Source: an uncultured Acidimicrobiales bacterium (lineage in GTDB: Bacteria > Actinomycetota > Acidimicrobiia > Acidimicrobiales > SZUA-35). Taken from it: 43,217 bases of DNA. Shown here piece after piece: positions 25,895-35,170 of the stretch. Below the pieces are notes generated by a model that was not told the DNA's origin, made no database searches, and saw only the letters and a list, made by a program, of their open reading frames with translations. How positions within the stretch are numbered: position 1 is the first letter of the stretch; every line of letters starts with the position of its first letter. Location of the stretch: assembly GCA_937981915.1 (NCBI GenBank), contig CALJMD010000046.1, positions 1 to 43,217 of the forward strand. The letters are read 5' to 3'. The translations under genes and the position numbers were made by a program.

Positions 25895-27940
25895 CTATGG
25901 GCGCCTACTCGGCACGGCGGACCACCACCCATCGTGGCTAAGGCTCGGCTGGGACCCGGGTTGTGTCGTGGTTGTTCTCGGTGGGGTACCCCGTCGCCGT
26001 TCGGCGGCCCGTTGCTGTCCGCGACGTCGACCTGGCTTGCCGTCACCTCCGAGAACGTCGTCGGAGGTTCCGTCCACGTCCTCTGGAGTCGACGTGCTCT
26101 TATCTGACGTTTCCTCGTCGTCGATGACTGGTGTCTGTGGAGCGTCATCGGCCACAGTGGTACTTGGCCCTGACTCGTCCTGGGGCGGTTGGGAATCTCC
26201 CGGCTCGCCGGGCGATGTCGTCGATGGGCCACTGCCGGGAACGTCGCTGCTCGTGGAGGGCCCGGAGACGCTACTGCTGGTCGACGACGGGGCCGATATC
26301 GGCTCGGTGGTCGGGCGCTGAGCGATGGTACTGACAGCGGAATCTGAATCTTCAAGCCCATCATCAGATGCGACGCTGGTCGTAGACGCCGTTGAATCAT
26401 CTGGGCTGCTGGTGGGAGGTGTATCGGAGCCACCTGTCGTAGCGGTGACTGTTGTCGACGTGGTTTCGTCAGCGCGCTGTTCGACGGTCGTTGGTGTGGT
26501 GGACGTGGTTGAGGTAGTAGTGGTCTGCACATCGGTCTTCAGCGTCAGCCCGGAACCAGGGCCGGAGCCACTGTCTGCGGGACCGACGGTGGGTCCGACA
26601 AAGTCGTCGGGTGCTGCGATCGTTTCGGTCCGCACCTGGAGCATGCCCCTCGACTCCGCCGTGACGACATTGCCGGCGACCGCCACGTCGGGGCTGATCG
26701 CCAGGGGATCCGCGTAGCTACTGATGCAGCTCTCCGTGCACCCGTGGATAGTGTTGTCGACAATCGTGACCTGATTGTTCGAAGGCGACCCGAAGGCCGA
26801 CGCCCAGTCGGCCGGATTGTCATCGCCATGCACCTGGATCACATGCTTGCCGGGCCAGGTTGATTGTGGGTCAACCTCGACGTTCCAAATTGTGTTGTTT
26901 CTGATTTCGGTTGGACCGTGGGCAACAGCGATGGCTTGTGCGTAATGCATGCCGTTGGAGACGTTCCAAATCTGGTTTTCCTCAACCAGATAGTTGGCCG
27001 GCCCCCAGCTGCTCCTGTTGAGGCCGAGCGAAATCGCTCCACCGTAGTTAGGTGTCAGATCATGGATGCGGTTGTGCCGGATCGAGACGTTGGTCGTGTA
27101 GTGCTTGACGTCGATCGCCTCGTTTGAGAGATCGAACAATTCGTTGTGCTCGACAGTCATGTCGTGTGAGCGATCGGTCTTGCTGAAGGTGCCTGTCCCG
27201 ATGTAGATACCTTCACCGAATTCAGACTCAACTTTGCCGGTGCGAGAGATTTTGTTGCATCGAATAGTCGTGTTTGATGAGACCTGGGCCTGGTCGTTCC
27301 AATAGGCCTGCGTGATGATGCCGGAGTGTCCCAGGTTGGAGATCGTGTTGTACTCGAAGGTGACGTGATGTGATCCCGACGATCTGGCTCCGAACATGGC
27401 ATTGCCGATCTCCAGTCCTCTGACCACGACATGCTCGAGGCGGACTACGTCGACCGCCGGCTTCCAGTTGCCCGGATCGATACCGTTGAAGCCGATGACT
27501 GGAGCTGCGCCAGCGGCGGCTTGGATGACGATCGGGCGACCCTCAGCCCCCGATCGATGGCCGTAGGCCTGGCGGTAGTGGAGCTGCTCGTATCGACCCG
27601 ACGCCAGGTTGATGGTGTCGCCGGGCATCGCAGCGCTCAACGCTGACGCAAGGTCAGTTGGGCTGGCAACGTTGCGGACGACGCCGGAACCGGTGGGGGC
27701 AACGGGGGTGTATGAGCTGCAACCATCTGGTCCGGCTGCCGGGGATGGGCCGGAGCTCATGCGAGGTAAAGCGACGATGACGGCTACGATCAGCATGCTC
27801 GCAGAAATGACCGCGGCGATTAGATGACTGGGGGGCTTCTTAGGCGAACGGGTAGCGAACAGACCCCTATTGGGGTCGTCTTCGTTGGGGGTACCCGAAT
27901 GAAACGCCACAGGCCTGGGGGCCGGAGGCATGGGGGTCAC
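25895..27940 (-). CDS. Surface protein: N-terminal TM, right-handed parallel beta-helix domain, Thr/Ser-rich stalk
   Basis: 681 aa; GTG start with [22 protein letters not shown]..., repeated N-[TI]-I strands ([53 protein letters not shown]); [13 protein letters not shown] tail. Confidence 0.82.
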   Translation of the reverse strand: MTPMPPAPRPVAFHSGTPNEDDPNRGLFATRSPKKPPSHLIAAVISASMLIVAVIVALPRMSSGPSPAAGPDGCSSYTPVAPTGSGVVRNVASPTDLASALSAAMPGDTINLASGRYEQLHYRQAYGHRSGAEGRPIVIQAAAGAAPVIGFNGIDPGNWKPAVDVVRLEHVVVRGLEIGNAMFGARSSGSHHVTFEYNTISNLGHSGIITQAYWNDQAQVSSNTTIRCNKISRTGKVESEFGEGIYIGTGTFSKTDRSHDMTVEHNELFDLSNEAIDVKHYTTNVSIRHNRIHDLTPNYGGAISLGLNRSSWGPANYLVEENQIWNVSNGMHYAQAIAVAHGPTEIRNNTIWNVEVDPQSTWPGKHVIQVHGDDNPADWASAFGSPSNNQVTIVDNTIHGCTESCISSYADPLAISPDVAVAGNVVTAESRGMLQVRTETIAAPDDFVGPTVGPADSGSGPGSGLTLKTDVQTTTTSTTSTTPTTVEQRADETTSTTVTATTGGSDTPPTSSPDDSTASTTSVASDDGLEDSDSAVSTIAQRPTTEPISAPSSTSSSVSGPSTSSDVPGSGPSTTSPGEPGDSQPPQDESGPSTTVADDAPQTPVIDDEETSDKSTSTPEDVDGTSDDVLGGDGKPGRRRGQQRAAERRRGTPPRTTTTQPGSQPSLSHDGWWSAVPSRRP

Positions 27941-28195
27941 TGGTGGATCTCCTTGCAGGGCTCAACGCCGGTTGGCGGGTGTTGATGCGCCCGGCAACGT
28001 CGTGCCGTGACAAGGGATCCTTAATGGTTTGTACGCGAAACAGCTGCGTTCGCGGGCTAAACAGTGCCCCCGACTTGCGTCGATCGCACCATAGACCCGG
28101 ACCGCTGGCCCACTGGCGTATGACGCAAGCGAACTATCGTCAAATAGACCCGCTGGCCGACAAAATCAGCCAGGAACACCAGCTTGACGAAGCGG

Positions 28196-29413
28196 TTAAC
28201 CGCCGTCGGCGACCGTCGTATCAGTCGACGTCGACGTTGCTTCGTCCGGTTGAGACTCCGAAGTTTGTTCGGTGGTGCTGGCTTCGGTCGAACTCGATGT
28301 CGTTGACGGAGCCGTCGTCGACGTTGTTGACTCACTCGTCGCCGTTGTTTCGGGCGCCGCCGTTGATTCAGATCCACCGGATGTGGTGGTTGTTGACTCC
28401 GGCGTGGTCGACGACGTCGTGGTCGCGGTAGTGGTAGTAGCGCTGGCCGGAGGTTTGGCCGTTGCATAACGAGAGTCGATGTCGGGTGAGTCCCAGCAGG
28501 CGCGACTGGCAGCCCACGGGCGAGCTCCCGACTTCTCCATCGTGATCACTGCAGCCTCGTCTTGTTGGGCCGGAGTTGCTTGGTCGGCGGACGGAACACC
28601 GTAGCGAGCAGCGTGACCGTACCAGTCCCAGCTCCCGGCTAAGAATTGGTAGGCACCCCGGGCGCTGGAGACGACGTGAGACGCAACGTAATTGTTGGTT
28701 GATTCGCAGAAACGGATACGTAACAGCAAATCTGGGACGGCGACACCATGTCCGGCATCAACCCATTCGGAGGCGGGAGCGATCGCAGGTTCGACCCAAG
28801 CGGTCGTTGTCGTCGTTTCGGCGACCTCGTCTGTGTCAGCCGCCGATGAGATACTGGCGCCCCGCATTCGATTCAGGAGCGGTATTTCGTCAAACCACGA
28901 GCCTGTCTCGGTCTGGGATCCGGCGTCAATGTCAAGCGAGTCATCGTCATCGGAAGCCGGGGTCGAAGCAATTTCAAATGCGCGACCGGCTTGAGTGACC
29001 GAAAGCAACACGACACCGAGACCGACAAGAGCGACGATTCCCAACATGGAACCCAAACGGGCCAATCGTGCGCCGATGGAGGTTGGTTGGGTTGGCCGGA
29101 GGCCTTCGATCCAGTCGCGCCCGGTGAGGCGAATCTCGTCGTCGATGCCGTCAAGCCAATACCGCTCGTCGGGGGCTACGCCGGTGTGATAGCTACCGTC
29201 GTGGTCGGTCGCCGGTCCGCCGGAGCGACGCGCTGCGAGCTCAAGCTCCGACGTCTCGTACCAGGTCGGATCGCCGTAATCATAGGCGTCACGAGAATAG
29301 TCTCCGTGATCGGCCTGAGGATCGCCGTACCAACCGGTTGCGTCATCATTTGAGGTGTTCAGGTCGTCGCCCGCCAGTATTGGCCTCGACCGCCTGTCGA
29401 CTCTGCCTAGCAT
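28196..29413 (-). CDS. Rpf-like/transglycosylase-like domain protein with TM and Thr/Ser-rich C-terminal tail
   Basis: 405 aa; TM ARLGSMLGIVALVGLGVVLLSV; LLLRIRFCESTNNYVASHVVSSARGAYQFLAGSWDWYG...ARPWAASRACW; T/S repeat tail. Confidence 0.85.
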   Translation of the reverse strand: MLGRVDRRSRPILAGDDLNTSNDDATGWYGDPQADHGDYSRDAYDYGDPTWYETSELELAARRSGGPATDHDGSYHTGVAPDERYWLDGIDDEIRLTGRDWIEGLRPTQPTSIGARLARLGSMLGIVALVGLGVVLLSVTQAGRAFEIASTPASDDDDSLDIDAGSQTETGSWFDEIPLLNRMRGASISSAADTDEVAETTTTTAWVEPAIAPASEWVDAGHGVAVPDLLLRIRFCESTNNYVASHVVSSARGAYQFLAGSWDWYGHAARYGVPSADQATPAQQDEAAVITMEKSGARPWAASRACWDSPDIDSRYATAKPPASATTTTATTTSSTTPESTTTTSGGSESTAAPETTATSESTTSTTAPSTTSSSTEASTTEQTSESQPDEATSTSTDTTVADGG

Positions 29414-29547
29414 GAAACTCCGTCTGCCCTAGCTCCGTCAAACACCTTACCCGTGTTGCGAACGTGTTACGAGTATTTGCCTCGAATCTTTGATTGACGG
29501 TGCCACGGGCATCGACGGGCGATGCAGCCCTCAGAACGCGGACATGG

Positions 29548-30789
29548 TCAACGTTTCACAGCCAGGCCAAACAGAACGCCGGCAACTCGCCTGATTTGGA
29601 TCTCCTCAGAACCCTCAGTAATGCGATACCGACGATGGTGTCGATAGATATGTTCAAAGGCCATGTGGCGGGAATAGCCCATACCACCGCAGGTTTGCAT
29701 TGCCTGATCGGCCGCCTGGCAGACGAGACGATTAGCCCGGTAGTTACACATGCTCACTGCGTCACTGATGTCCATGTGATGCACACGGTCCATTTTCCAG
29801 GCGGTCTGGCGAATCAAGGCCCTCAGCATCGCAGCCTCGGTGTGCAGCTCGGCAAGCGGAAACTGGATGGCTTGATTCAGCCACAGCGGCTTGCCGAATG
29901 GAGCTCGCTCCCGGGCGTAGGCAACGGCTTGATTAATGCAATACTGTGCCGCCCCGAGTGAGCTCGCGGCCTGCCGGATTCGATTTTCGTGGACAAAGAT
30001 CTGGGCGAGGGAAAGACCGCGACCTTCCTGGCCGAGAATCGAGGAGTCAGGAACTCGAACATCGGTCAATGTGACATCAGGATGGTCCGTCGGCATGTTG
30101 AACGTCCACCAAAACGGCCCGACGTCGATGCCTTCCGTTGCCGTAGGCACAACAAAACAGGTGATGCCGGCCGCTTCGCCAGCATCACCCGATGTCCTGG
30201 CGAACAAGGCGACATGGGTTGCGTGGTGCATCCCGGTGATCCAGCGCTTCTTGCCGTTAATGACCCAGGTGTCGCCGTCTCGAACGGCGGTGGTCTCCAT
30301 ATGAGTGGCGTCGCTCCCATGGTCAGGTTCGGTCAACCCGAAGGACATGCGTTTCTCGCCAACGATCAGACTCTCACAGAACTCTGCCCGCTGTGCGTCT
30401 GTGCCCTGGTCGAGCACCATGAGGACAGTTGGGAAGTTGCCGACTATCGACGACTCATTCTGTAGATCGTTGTGCAAACCAAGCCCTTTGGCCGCCAGGT
30501 GTTCCCTGATCACCGCCATTGCCAAGTTTGAGCCGTCTTGGCCCCCGAGCTCTGACGGAAGAGCGAAACGGAGATGTCCCGCAGCATCAGCTCGGCGCCG
30601 CATCTCGGCGAGGAGTGCTTCCCACTCCGGTTGGGGCTGCCCATCGTTGTCCCAATCCGTTCGAGCATGCTCACGGCGGTGATCGAAGAATTGGATGTTC
30701 TCCCGTTCCAGCGGTTCGATGTCTCGCTCGATGAAGTCGTCGAGCTCATCCAGGTAGTCGACCACTTCAGGTGGCAGATCAAAGTCCAT
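29548..30789 (-). CDS. Acyl-CoA dehydrogenase
   Basis: 413 aa; MSFGLTEPDHGSDATHMETTAVRDGDTWVINGKKRWITG; QTCGGMGYSRHMAFEHIYRHHRRYRITEGSEEIQ. Confidence 0.96.
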   Translation of the reverse strand: MDFDLPPEVVDYLDELDDFIERDIEPLERENIQFFDHRREHARTDWDNDGQPQPEWEALLAEMRRRADAAGHLRFALPSELGGQDGSNLAMAVIREHLAAKGLGLHNDLQNESSIVGNFPTVLMVLDQGTDAQRAEFCESLIVGEKRMSFGLTEPDHGSDATHMETTAVRDGDTWVINGKKRWITGMHHATHVALFARTSGDAGEAAGITCFVVPTATEGIDVGPFWWTFNMPTDHPDVTLTDVRVPDSSILGQEGRGLSLAQIFVHENRIRQAASSLGAAQYCINQAVAYARERAPFGKPLWLNQAIQFPLAELHTEAAMLRALIRQTAWKMDRVHHMDISDAVSMCNYRANRLVCQAADQAMQTCGGMGYSRHMAFEHIYRHHRRYRITEGSEEIQIRRVAGVLFGLAVKR

Positions 30790-31867
30790 CGAGTTCTCCT
30801 ATCAGCTTCAAAAGGTCGTACTCCAACTCAACCACCCGACGCCCACTTGCAGCGTGAACCAGGGAGGCTGGTTCTCCGGCTTCGCTGCGTTCCTCGAACG
30901 CCTTGGCCTGCGACGCCAGACCGGCTCCCCACCAAACCGTGCGGGCTACCGTCCACCAGGCGAACCGTTCTGAATTCCACGCTCCGCCCGCCTCCGAATA
31001 GGCGTCTTGAAGGTGTCGTAGGTGACCGAATCCGCCGACCTCACGGTCATCGATACCAAAGCGCCAGGTCCGAAGGCACAACCAGGCCAGGTCACACATC
31101 GGGTCCCCGCCATGAGCGAGCTCCCAGTCGAGAATCGCGCTCAGGCCGTCGTCGTCGACCAGGAGATTTCCGAGGCGGAAGTCGCCGTGAACCAACCGTG
31201 TTTCGACCGTGCTCGCCGGGGTGTTGCGGGCTAGCCACCACACCCCGTACCGCAACGTTGGATACGAGTGTCCGAGTTCGTCGAGGGCGACGTTGAGGTC
31301 ATCGACGTAACACTGATACGGGTGGGCATCGTCGAGCACCGGAAGTCCGGGGATTGAGTTCGACGGCACACGGTGTAGCGCCGCCAGCGAGGTTCCGCAC
31401 TGTTCCGCCAACCGCTTGGCGTTGGCCTCATCGCCGCCAAGTGTTCTGAGCACCCTTCGGGGAATCGATTCACCCGGACACCACTCGGTAATAAGTAGTT
31501 CACCCTGCAGTTCGGTGCTGAAGCCGACGGCCACGACCTGCGCCACCGGCACGCTGGCACTATTGGCCGCCTCAATCGCTTGTGCCTCCGCAGTAACTGA
31601 TATCCGAGTCAGCGGGCCTTCTGGTTTGGACGATGAACCGTCGGGTTCATTCGGGTGTGAAAGCTGGGCTACCAGCTTGACCCGCTCGCCTCCCCCAAGG
31701 TGGTCCCCGTCGGGATCCCGACTGGCGGAGAGGATCACCGATGACCGAACTGCTCCGGCACTCAGAACCTTTAGGTCATCGCGCAGCGTGCCCTGCCAGC
31801 CGGACTCGTTCAAAAGCCGTTGGCACTCGGCAATCAGCGTCGCCGCCGGCACCGCTTCGCTCGTCAC
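30779..31867 (-). CDS. Phosphotransferase (APH) family protein, ACAD-associated type
   Basis: 362 aa; LVHGDFRLGNLLVDDDGLSAILDWELAHGGDPMCDLAWL catalytic motif; overlaps the ACAD start. Confidence 0.94.
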   Translation of the reverse strand: MTSEAVPAATLIAECQRLLNESGWQGTLRDDLKVLSAGAVRSSVILSASRDPDGDHLGGGERVKLVAQLSHPNEPDGSSSKPEGPLTRISVTAEAQAIEAANSASVPVAQVVAVGFSTELQGELLITEWCPGESIPRRVLRTLGGDEANAKRLAEQCGTSLAALHRVPSNSIPGLPVLDDAHPYQCYVDDLNVALDELGHSYPTLRYGVWWLARNTPASTVETRLVHGDFRLGNLLVDDDGLSAILDWELAHGGDPMCDLAWLCLRTWRFGIDDREVGGFGHLRHLQDAYSEAGGAWNSERFAWWTVARTVWWGAGLASQAKAFEERSEAGEPASLVHAASGRRVVELEYDLLKLIGELDGL

Positions 31868-31890
31868 GTCCGATCCACGACGGTGGCAGG

Positions 31891-32316
31891 CTACCGGTAG
31901 CCCGGTCGCTGGATGTCCAGACGACGCTCGACTGCTCGGAGGAGATGGTTATGAAAGTCGGACTGGTCGCCGAGTTCCGCTGGAGCTGTCGGCCCATCAA
32001 ATGACGACCATCGCTGCCGAACGGCGAGCGCTACGGTGCCGTCGATGGCCTCGACCAATTCCCCCACCGACGTTGATTCCACCGGTGGGCAGTGGGACAA
32101 GGCGCTGGCTGCGGCCGATAGTTCCCGACTGACGACGGTGGCAGTAGCGGCTCCGCTCTGAAGTTCTCTGGCCGCAATCGCAGTCAGGTTGGCGGCTACC
32201 CGAAGTTCGTAGCGTGATCCATCGTCGGCAGACTCGCCCGGCGAGCGCCGTGCAACTTCGGCCAATCGATCGGCCACAGCGGCCAGGAGTCTCGCAGTCG
32301 GAGGTTGATCGATCAC
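31891..32316 (-). CDS. DUF6285-like helical protein
   Basis: 141 aa; YELRVAANLTAIAARELQSG; position beside APH/ACAD; 4-nt overlap with the ABM gene. Confidence 0.6.
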   Translation of the reverse strand: MIDQPPTARLLAAVADRLAEVARRSPGESADDGSRYELRVAANLTAIAARELQSGAATATVVSRELSAAASALSHCPPVESTSVGELVEAIDGTVALAVRQRWSSFDGPTAPAELGDQSDFHNHLLRAVERRLDIQRPGYR

Positions 32317-32636
32317 TTCGAGGTTTCGCCCTCCGTGTCGGTGGCGAACGAAAGGTGACGCTCAACTTCGGCCACCTTGAGGTCGTAGGTGGTGTAGAAG
32401 GTGTCGCGTCCCCGTTGCTGGGCCATGCGATGTTCCGGATGACTGGCCCAGGCATCGTGGTGTTGCCATGAATCGAACTCGACGATCGTGCAACGTTCCC
32501 CATCGTCGGCGACAAAGCCCTTGACGGAGACGAATCCCGGCATTGCCGTCGCCAGCTCAACCATCTGGGCGGCCACAGGGCCGTACTCGCTGGTCGAGTC
32601 CTGATCGAGGCGGGAGCGGAACACTGTGATGATCAC
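32313..32636 (-). CDS. Antibiotic biosynthesis monooxygenase (ABM) superfamily protein
   Basis: 107 aa; MIITVFRSRLDQDS...GFVSVKGFVADDGERCTIVEFDSWQHHDAWASHPEHRMAQQRGRDTFYTTYDLKV. Confidence 0.85.
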   Translation of the reverse strand: MIITVFRSRLDQDSTSEYGPVAAQMVELATAMPGFVSVKGFVADDGERCTIVEFDSWQHHDAWASHPEHRMAQQRGRDTFYTTYDLKVAEVERHLSFATDTEGETSK

Positions 32637-33802
32637 GGCCGAACCTCAAAACCATCCGGCACTCGTAGGTACGTCCGATCCAGCGCAGAGATGGTGGAAC
32701 AGCCGATGCCCATCATTGTCGAGTCGATTCCCATGCGTAGCACGTCAAGAACGTTCTCCACCCCGGCTTGTCCGTTGACAGCCAAACCCCAGAGGTACGC
32801 TCGTCCCACCATGACAGCCTTCGCCCCGAGGCCGACAGCCTTGACGACGTCGCTCCCCCGCCGGACACCGCCGTCGAGCAGCACGTCGACCGAAGTTCCA
32901 ACGGCTTCGGCGATTGCCGGAAGAGCGCGAATGGAGGCCGGCGTCCCATCAAGGTTGTTTCCGCCATGGTTGGAGACCGAGATAGCGTCGAATCCGGCAT
33001 CGACGGCCCGCTTGGCCTCGTCTACTCGCATCACACCCTTGAGCATCACCGGTCCATCCCACTGCTCACATAGCCACGCAGCATCATCCCAGGTGGGTGG
33101 CGGTGTCTGCATCCACGTTCCGTAGGCGTCAAAGAACTTGGGGGCTGACTGATCGGCGGTGGCGAAGTTCGGAACGGCCAACGTCGGTGGCTTCCAACCG
33201 GCCTTCAGCCAGGTGCGACACCATTGAGGCCGAACCACAACTTCAGGCAGGTGTTTGACCATCGTGCGCAGGTCCATGGCTTGAGGGATCTCTGGACTGC
33301 CCCAGTCTCTCGAATGGGAGAACGACCAGTCAGCCGTCAAGATCAAGCCGACTGCACCAGCTGACTTCGCTCTCGACAATCGTTCCAGGATCGAATCTCG
33401 GTCACCAGCCCAGTACACCTGAAAGAAGGTCTGTGGGTTCGAGGCGATCACGTCCTCCACCGGCTTGCTGGCGAACGAACTCAGCCCCATGGCTACGCCA
33501 CGAGCGGCTGCGGCCTTAGCAACCGCCACCTCCGCATCCGGGTGTACGGCCTGGACGCCGGTCGGCGATATCAAGACCGGCATCGATATCGGTTGGCCCA
33601 TGACCTCGGTGGACATCTCCCGTTCCGCCGGTTGACCGATCGTGATGGGCGAGAAACCGATCTCACCGAAAGCCGTTGTGTTGTCTTTGGCTGTCGCCCC
33701 GCGCTCGGAACCGGCAATAAGAGCGCCGTAGACCGACTTCGGGAGAGTCTTCTTGGCTCTTCGCTGCGCTACAGCCACGGACTCGAACCACTCATTGGCC
33801 AT
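32633..33802 (-). CDS. mftD: FMN-dependent alpha-hydroxy-acid oxidoreductase, MftD (pre-mycofactocin synthase)-like
   Basis: 389 aa; LPKSVYGALIAGSERGATAKDNTTAFGEIGFSPITIGQPAEREMSTEVMGQPISMPVLISPTGVQAVHPDAEVAVAKAAAARG; AISVSNHGGNNLDGTPASIRALP; LLDGGVRRGSDVVKA. Confidence 0.75.
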   Translation of the reverse strand: MANEWFESVAVAQRRAKKTLPKSVYGALIAGSERGATAKDNTTAFGEIGFSPITIGQPAEREMSTEVMGQPISMPVLISPTGVQAVHPDAEVAVAKAAAARGVAMGLSSFASKPVEDVIASNPQTFFQVYWAGDRDSILERLSRAKSAGAVGLILTADWSFSHSRDWGSPEIPQAMDLRTMVKHLPEVVVRPQWCRTWLKAGWKPPTLAVPNFATADQSAPKFFDAYGTWMQTPPPTWDDAAWLCEQWDGPVMLKGVMRVDEAKRAVDAGFDAISVSNHGGNNLDGTPASIRALPAIAEAVGTSVDVLLDGGVRRGSDVVKAVGLGAKAVMVGRAYLWGLAVNGQAGVENVLDVLRMGIDSTMMGIGCSTISALDRTYLRVPDGFEVRP

Positions 33803-33824
33803 CTGCTACCGCACTCTCCTCAGT

Positions 33825-33850
33825 GTTCGAACGTCGTGTTCTAACGTCGT
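33825..33850. repeat. Tandem 13-bp direct repeat GTTCKAACGTCGT x2 in the mftD leader
   Basis: GTTCGAACGTCGT (33825-33837) immediately followed by GTTCTAACGTCGT (33838-33850), one mismatch. Confidence 0.85.
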
Positions 33851-33947
33851 TGTGGTTGTCTCATTGTGTCGCTCACCGCATCGACCTATCAACTCATAGC
33901 CGGTTGTCAGCGCCGATCGGCGATGGTCCAACAAACCTGAGAGCCTT

Positions 33948-35123
33948 CTAGGAGACTGCCAGCAGCAGACCTTTCAGATAGCGTCCCTCAGCAAAAGAGA
34001 CAGGGTGGTCGATGTCGTGACCCGTCTCCTCGACCAGCGTGGTCTTGACGCCGACGCGACGCAGAGCATCAAATGACGCCTGTCGGAACTCGTCAGGAGT
34101 CACCCTGGCCGTGCACGACGCCAGATAGAGAAGTCCACCCGACGACACCAATCGGCCGGCCAACGAAGCCAATCGCTGGTACGCATCGAGAGCGCGCCCG
34201 ACCTGGTCCTGCCGGGAAGCCATAGAAGGCGGGTCAACGATGACAAGATCAAAATGGTGTTGAGCGTCAACCATTTCTGTGAGCAATTCAAAGGCGTCCC
34301 CGTGCCGCGCTACGAAGAACGGAGCGTTCGCACTAAAGCCGTTGAGGGCGAACGTGCGCGCCGCCTGCTCGAGCGCCGGTTTAGCAACATCGATAGCGGT
34401 CACGCTGGTCGCCCCACCAGACGCAGCATGAACCGAGAAGCCTCCGGTCGAGCTGAAGACGTCGAGCACATCCCGCCCGGAACTGTTGTCTCGAATCAAA
34501 GATCGATTGTGCCGCTGATCGAGGAAGTAGCCCGTCTTGTGTCCGAACCGAAGGTCAACCTCCACCTTGATCCCGTTCTCCAGAATCACCAGTTGATCAG
34601 CCGGAGGCGTGCCCAATAGGACCGCTGGTTCGGCACCGGGCGAACCCACTTTCCGGCCCGTCCGAACGGTGATCGATTTGAGGTCGTCACCCAATGCCGC
34701 TTGTAGTGCGTCGGCGATCGCCAACAACCAGGGCTCCCACGCGGTGCTGTACATCTTAAGCACGACATGTGCGCCGTAGAGGTCAGCGACGAGACCGCCG
34801 AGGTCGTCGTTCTCTCCGTGAATGATGCGATAGGCGGTCGTGTCCGGTCGATCTCGTAACGGTTGGCGCCGATTAATGGCCGAGCGAATCGTGGCTTGTA
34901 GCCATTCGTCATCGATGGCCAGGGAGTCTCCTCGGTGCAAGATTCGAACCCTGATTGGCGAGTCGGGATCGTAAAGTCCGATCGCAGCGAACCGGCGCTT
35001 GTCATCAAAGATTACGGCGAGATCTCCCGCCCGACCGCCCTCACCAATGGAGACAATCGAGCCGTCGAACACCCACGGATGGCCACCCCGAATCTCACGT
35101 AGAGCTGCGGGCTTGACCCGCAC
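33948..35123 (-). CDS. Class I SAM-dependent rRNA methyltransferase (PUA + RlmI-like)
   Basis: 391 aa; GGHPWVFDGSI PUA; VDLRFGHKTGYFLDQRHNR; VLDVFSSTGGFSVHAASGG; LVIVDPPSMA. Confidence 0.93.
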   Translation of the reverse strand: MRVKPAALREIRGGHPWVFDGSIVSIGEGGRAGDLAVIFDDKRRFAAIGLYDPDSPIRVRILHRGDSLAIDDEWLQATIRSAINRRQPLRDRPDTTAYRIIHGENDDLGGLVADLYGAHVVLKMYSTAWEPWLLAIADALQAALGDDLKSITVRTGRKVGSPGAEPAVLLGTPPADQLVILENGIKVEVDLRFGHKTGYFLDQRHNRSLIRDNSSGRDVLDVFSSTGGFSVHAASGGATSVTAIDVAKPALEQAARTFALNGFSANAPFFVARHGDAFELLTEMVDAQHHFDLVIVDPPSMASRQDQVGRALDAYQRLASLAGRLVSSGGLLYLASCTARVTPDEFRQASFDALRRVGVKTTLVEETGHDIDHPVSFAEGRYLKGLLLAVS

Positions 35124-35170
35124 AGCCAGTCGCTTTCGCTGCCAAGGACCTTCGCTGGGACCTGGCGTAC

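Noticed and set aside
26325-26717. Val/Ser-rich plus-strand ORF over the Thr-rich stalk
   Set aside because: Complement of Thr/Ser codon repeats; no independent coding evidence
27941-28195. c-di-AMP (ydaO) riboswitch associated with Rpf genes
   Set aside because: The region is downstream, not upstream, of the Rpf-like gene and I could not recognise the ydaO conserved core; kept only as an unassigned structured leader
34938-34955. tRNA-like GATTCGAACCC sequence
   Set aside because: Lies inside the conserved RlmI-like CDS with no cloverleaf around it; chance T-arm-like string
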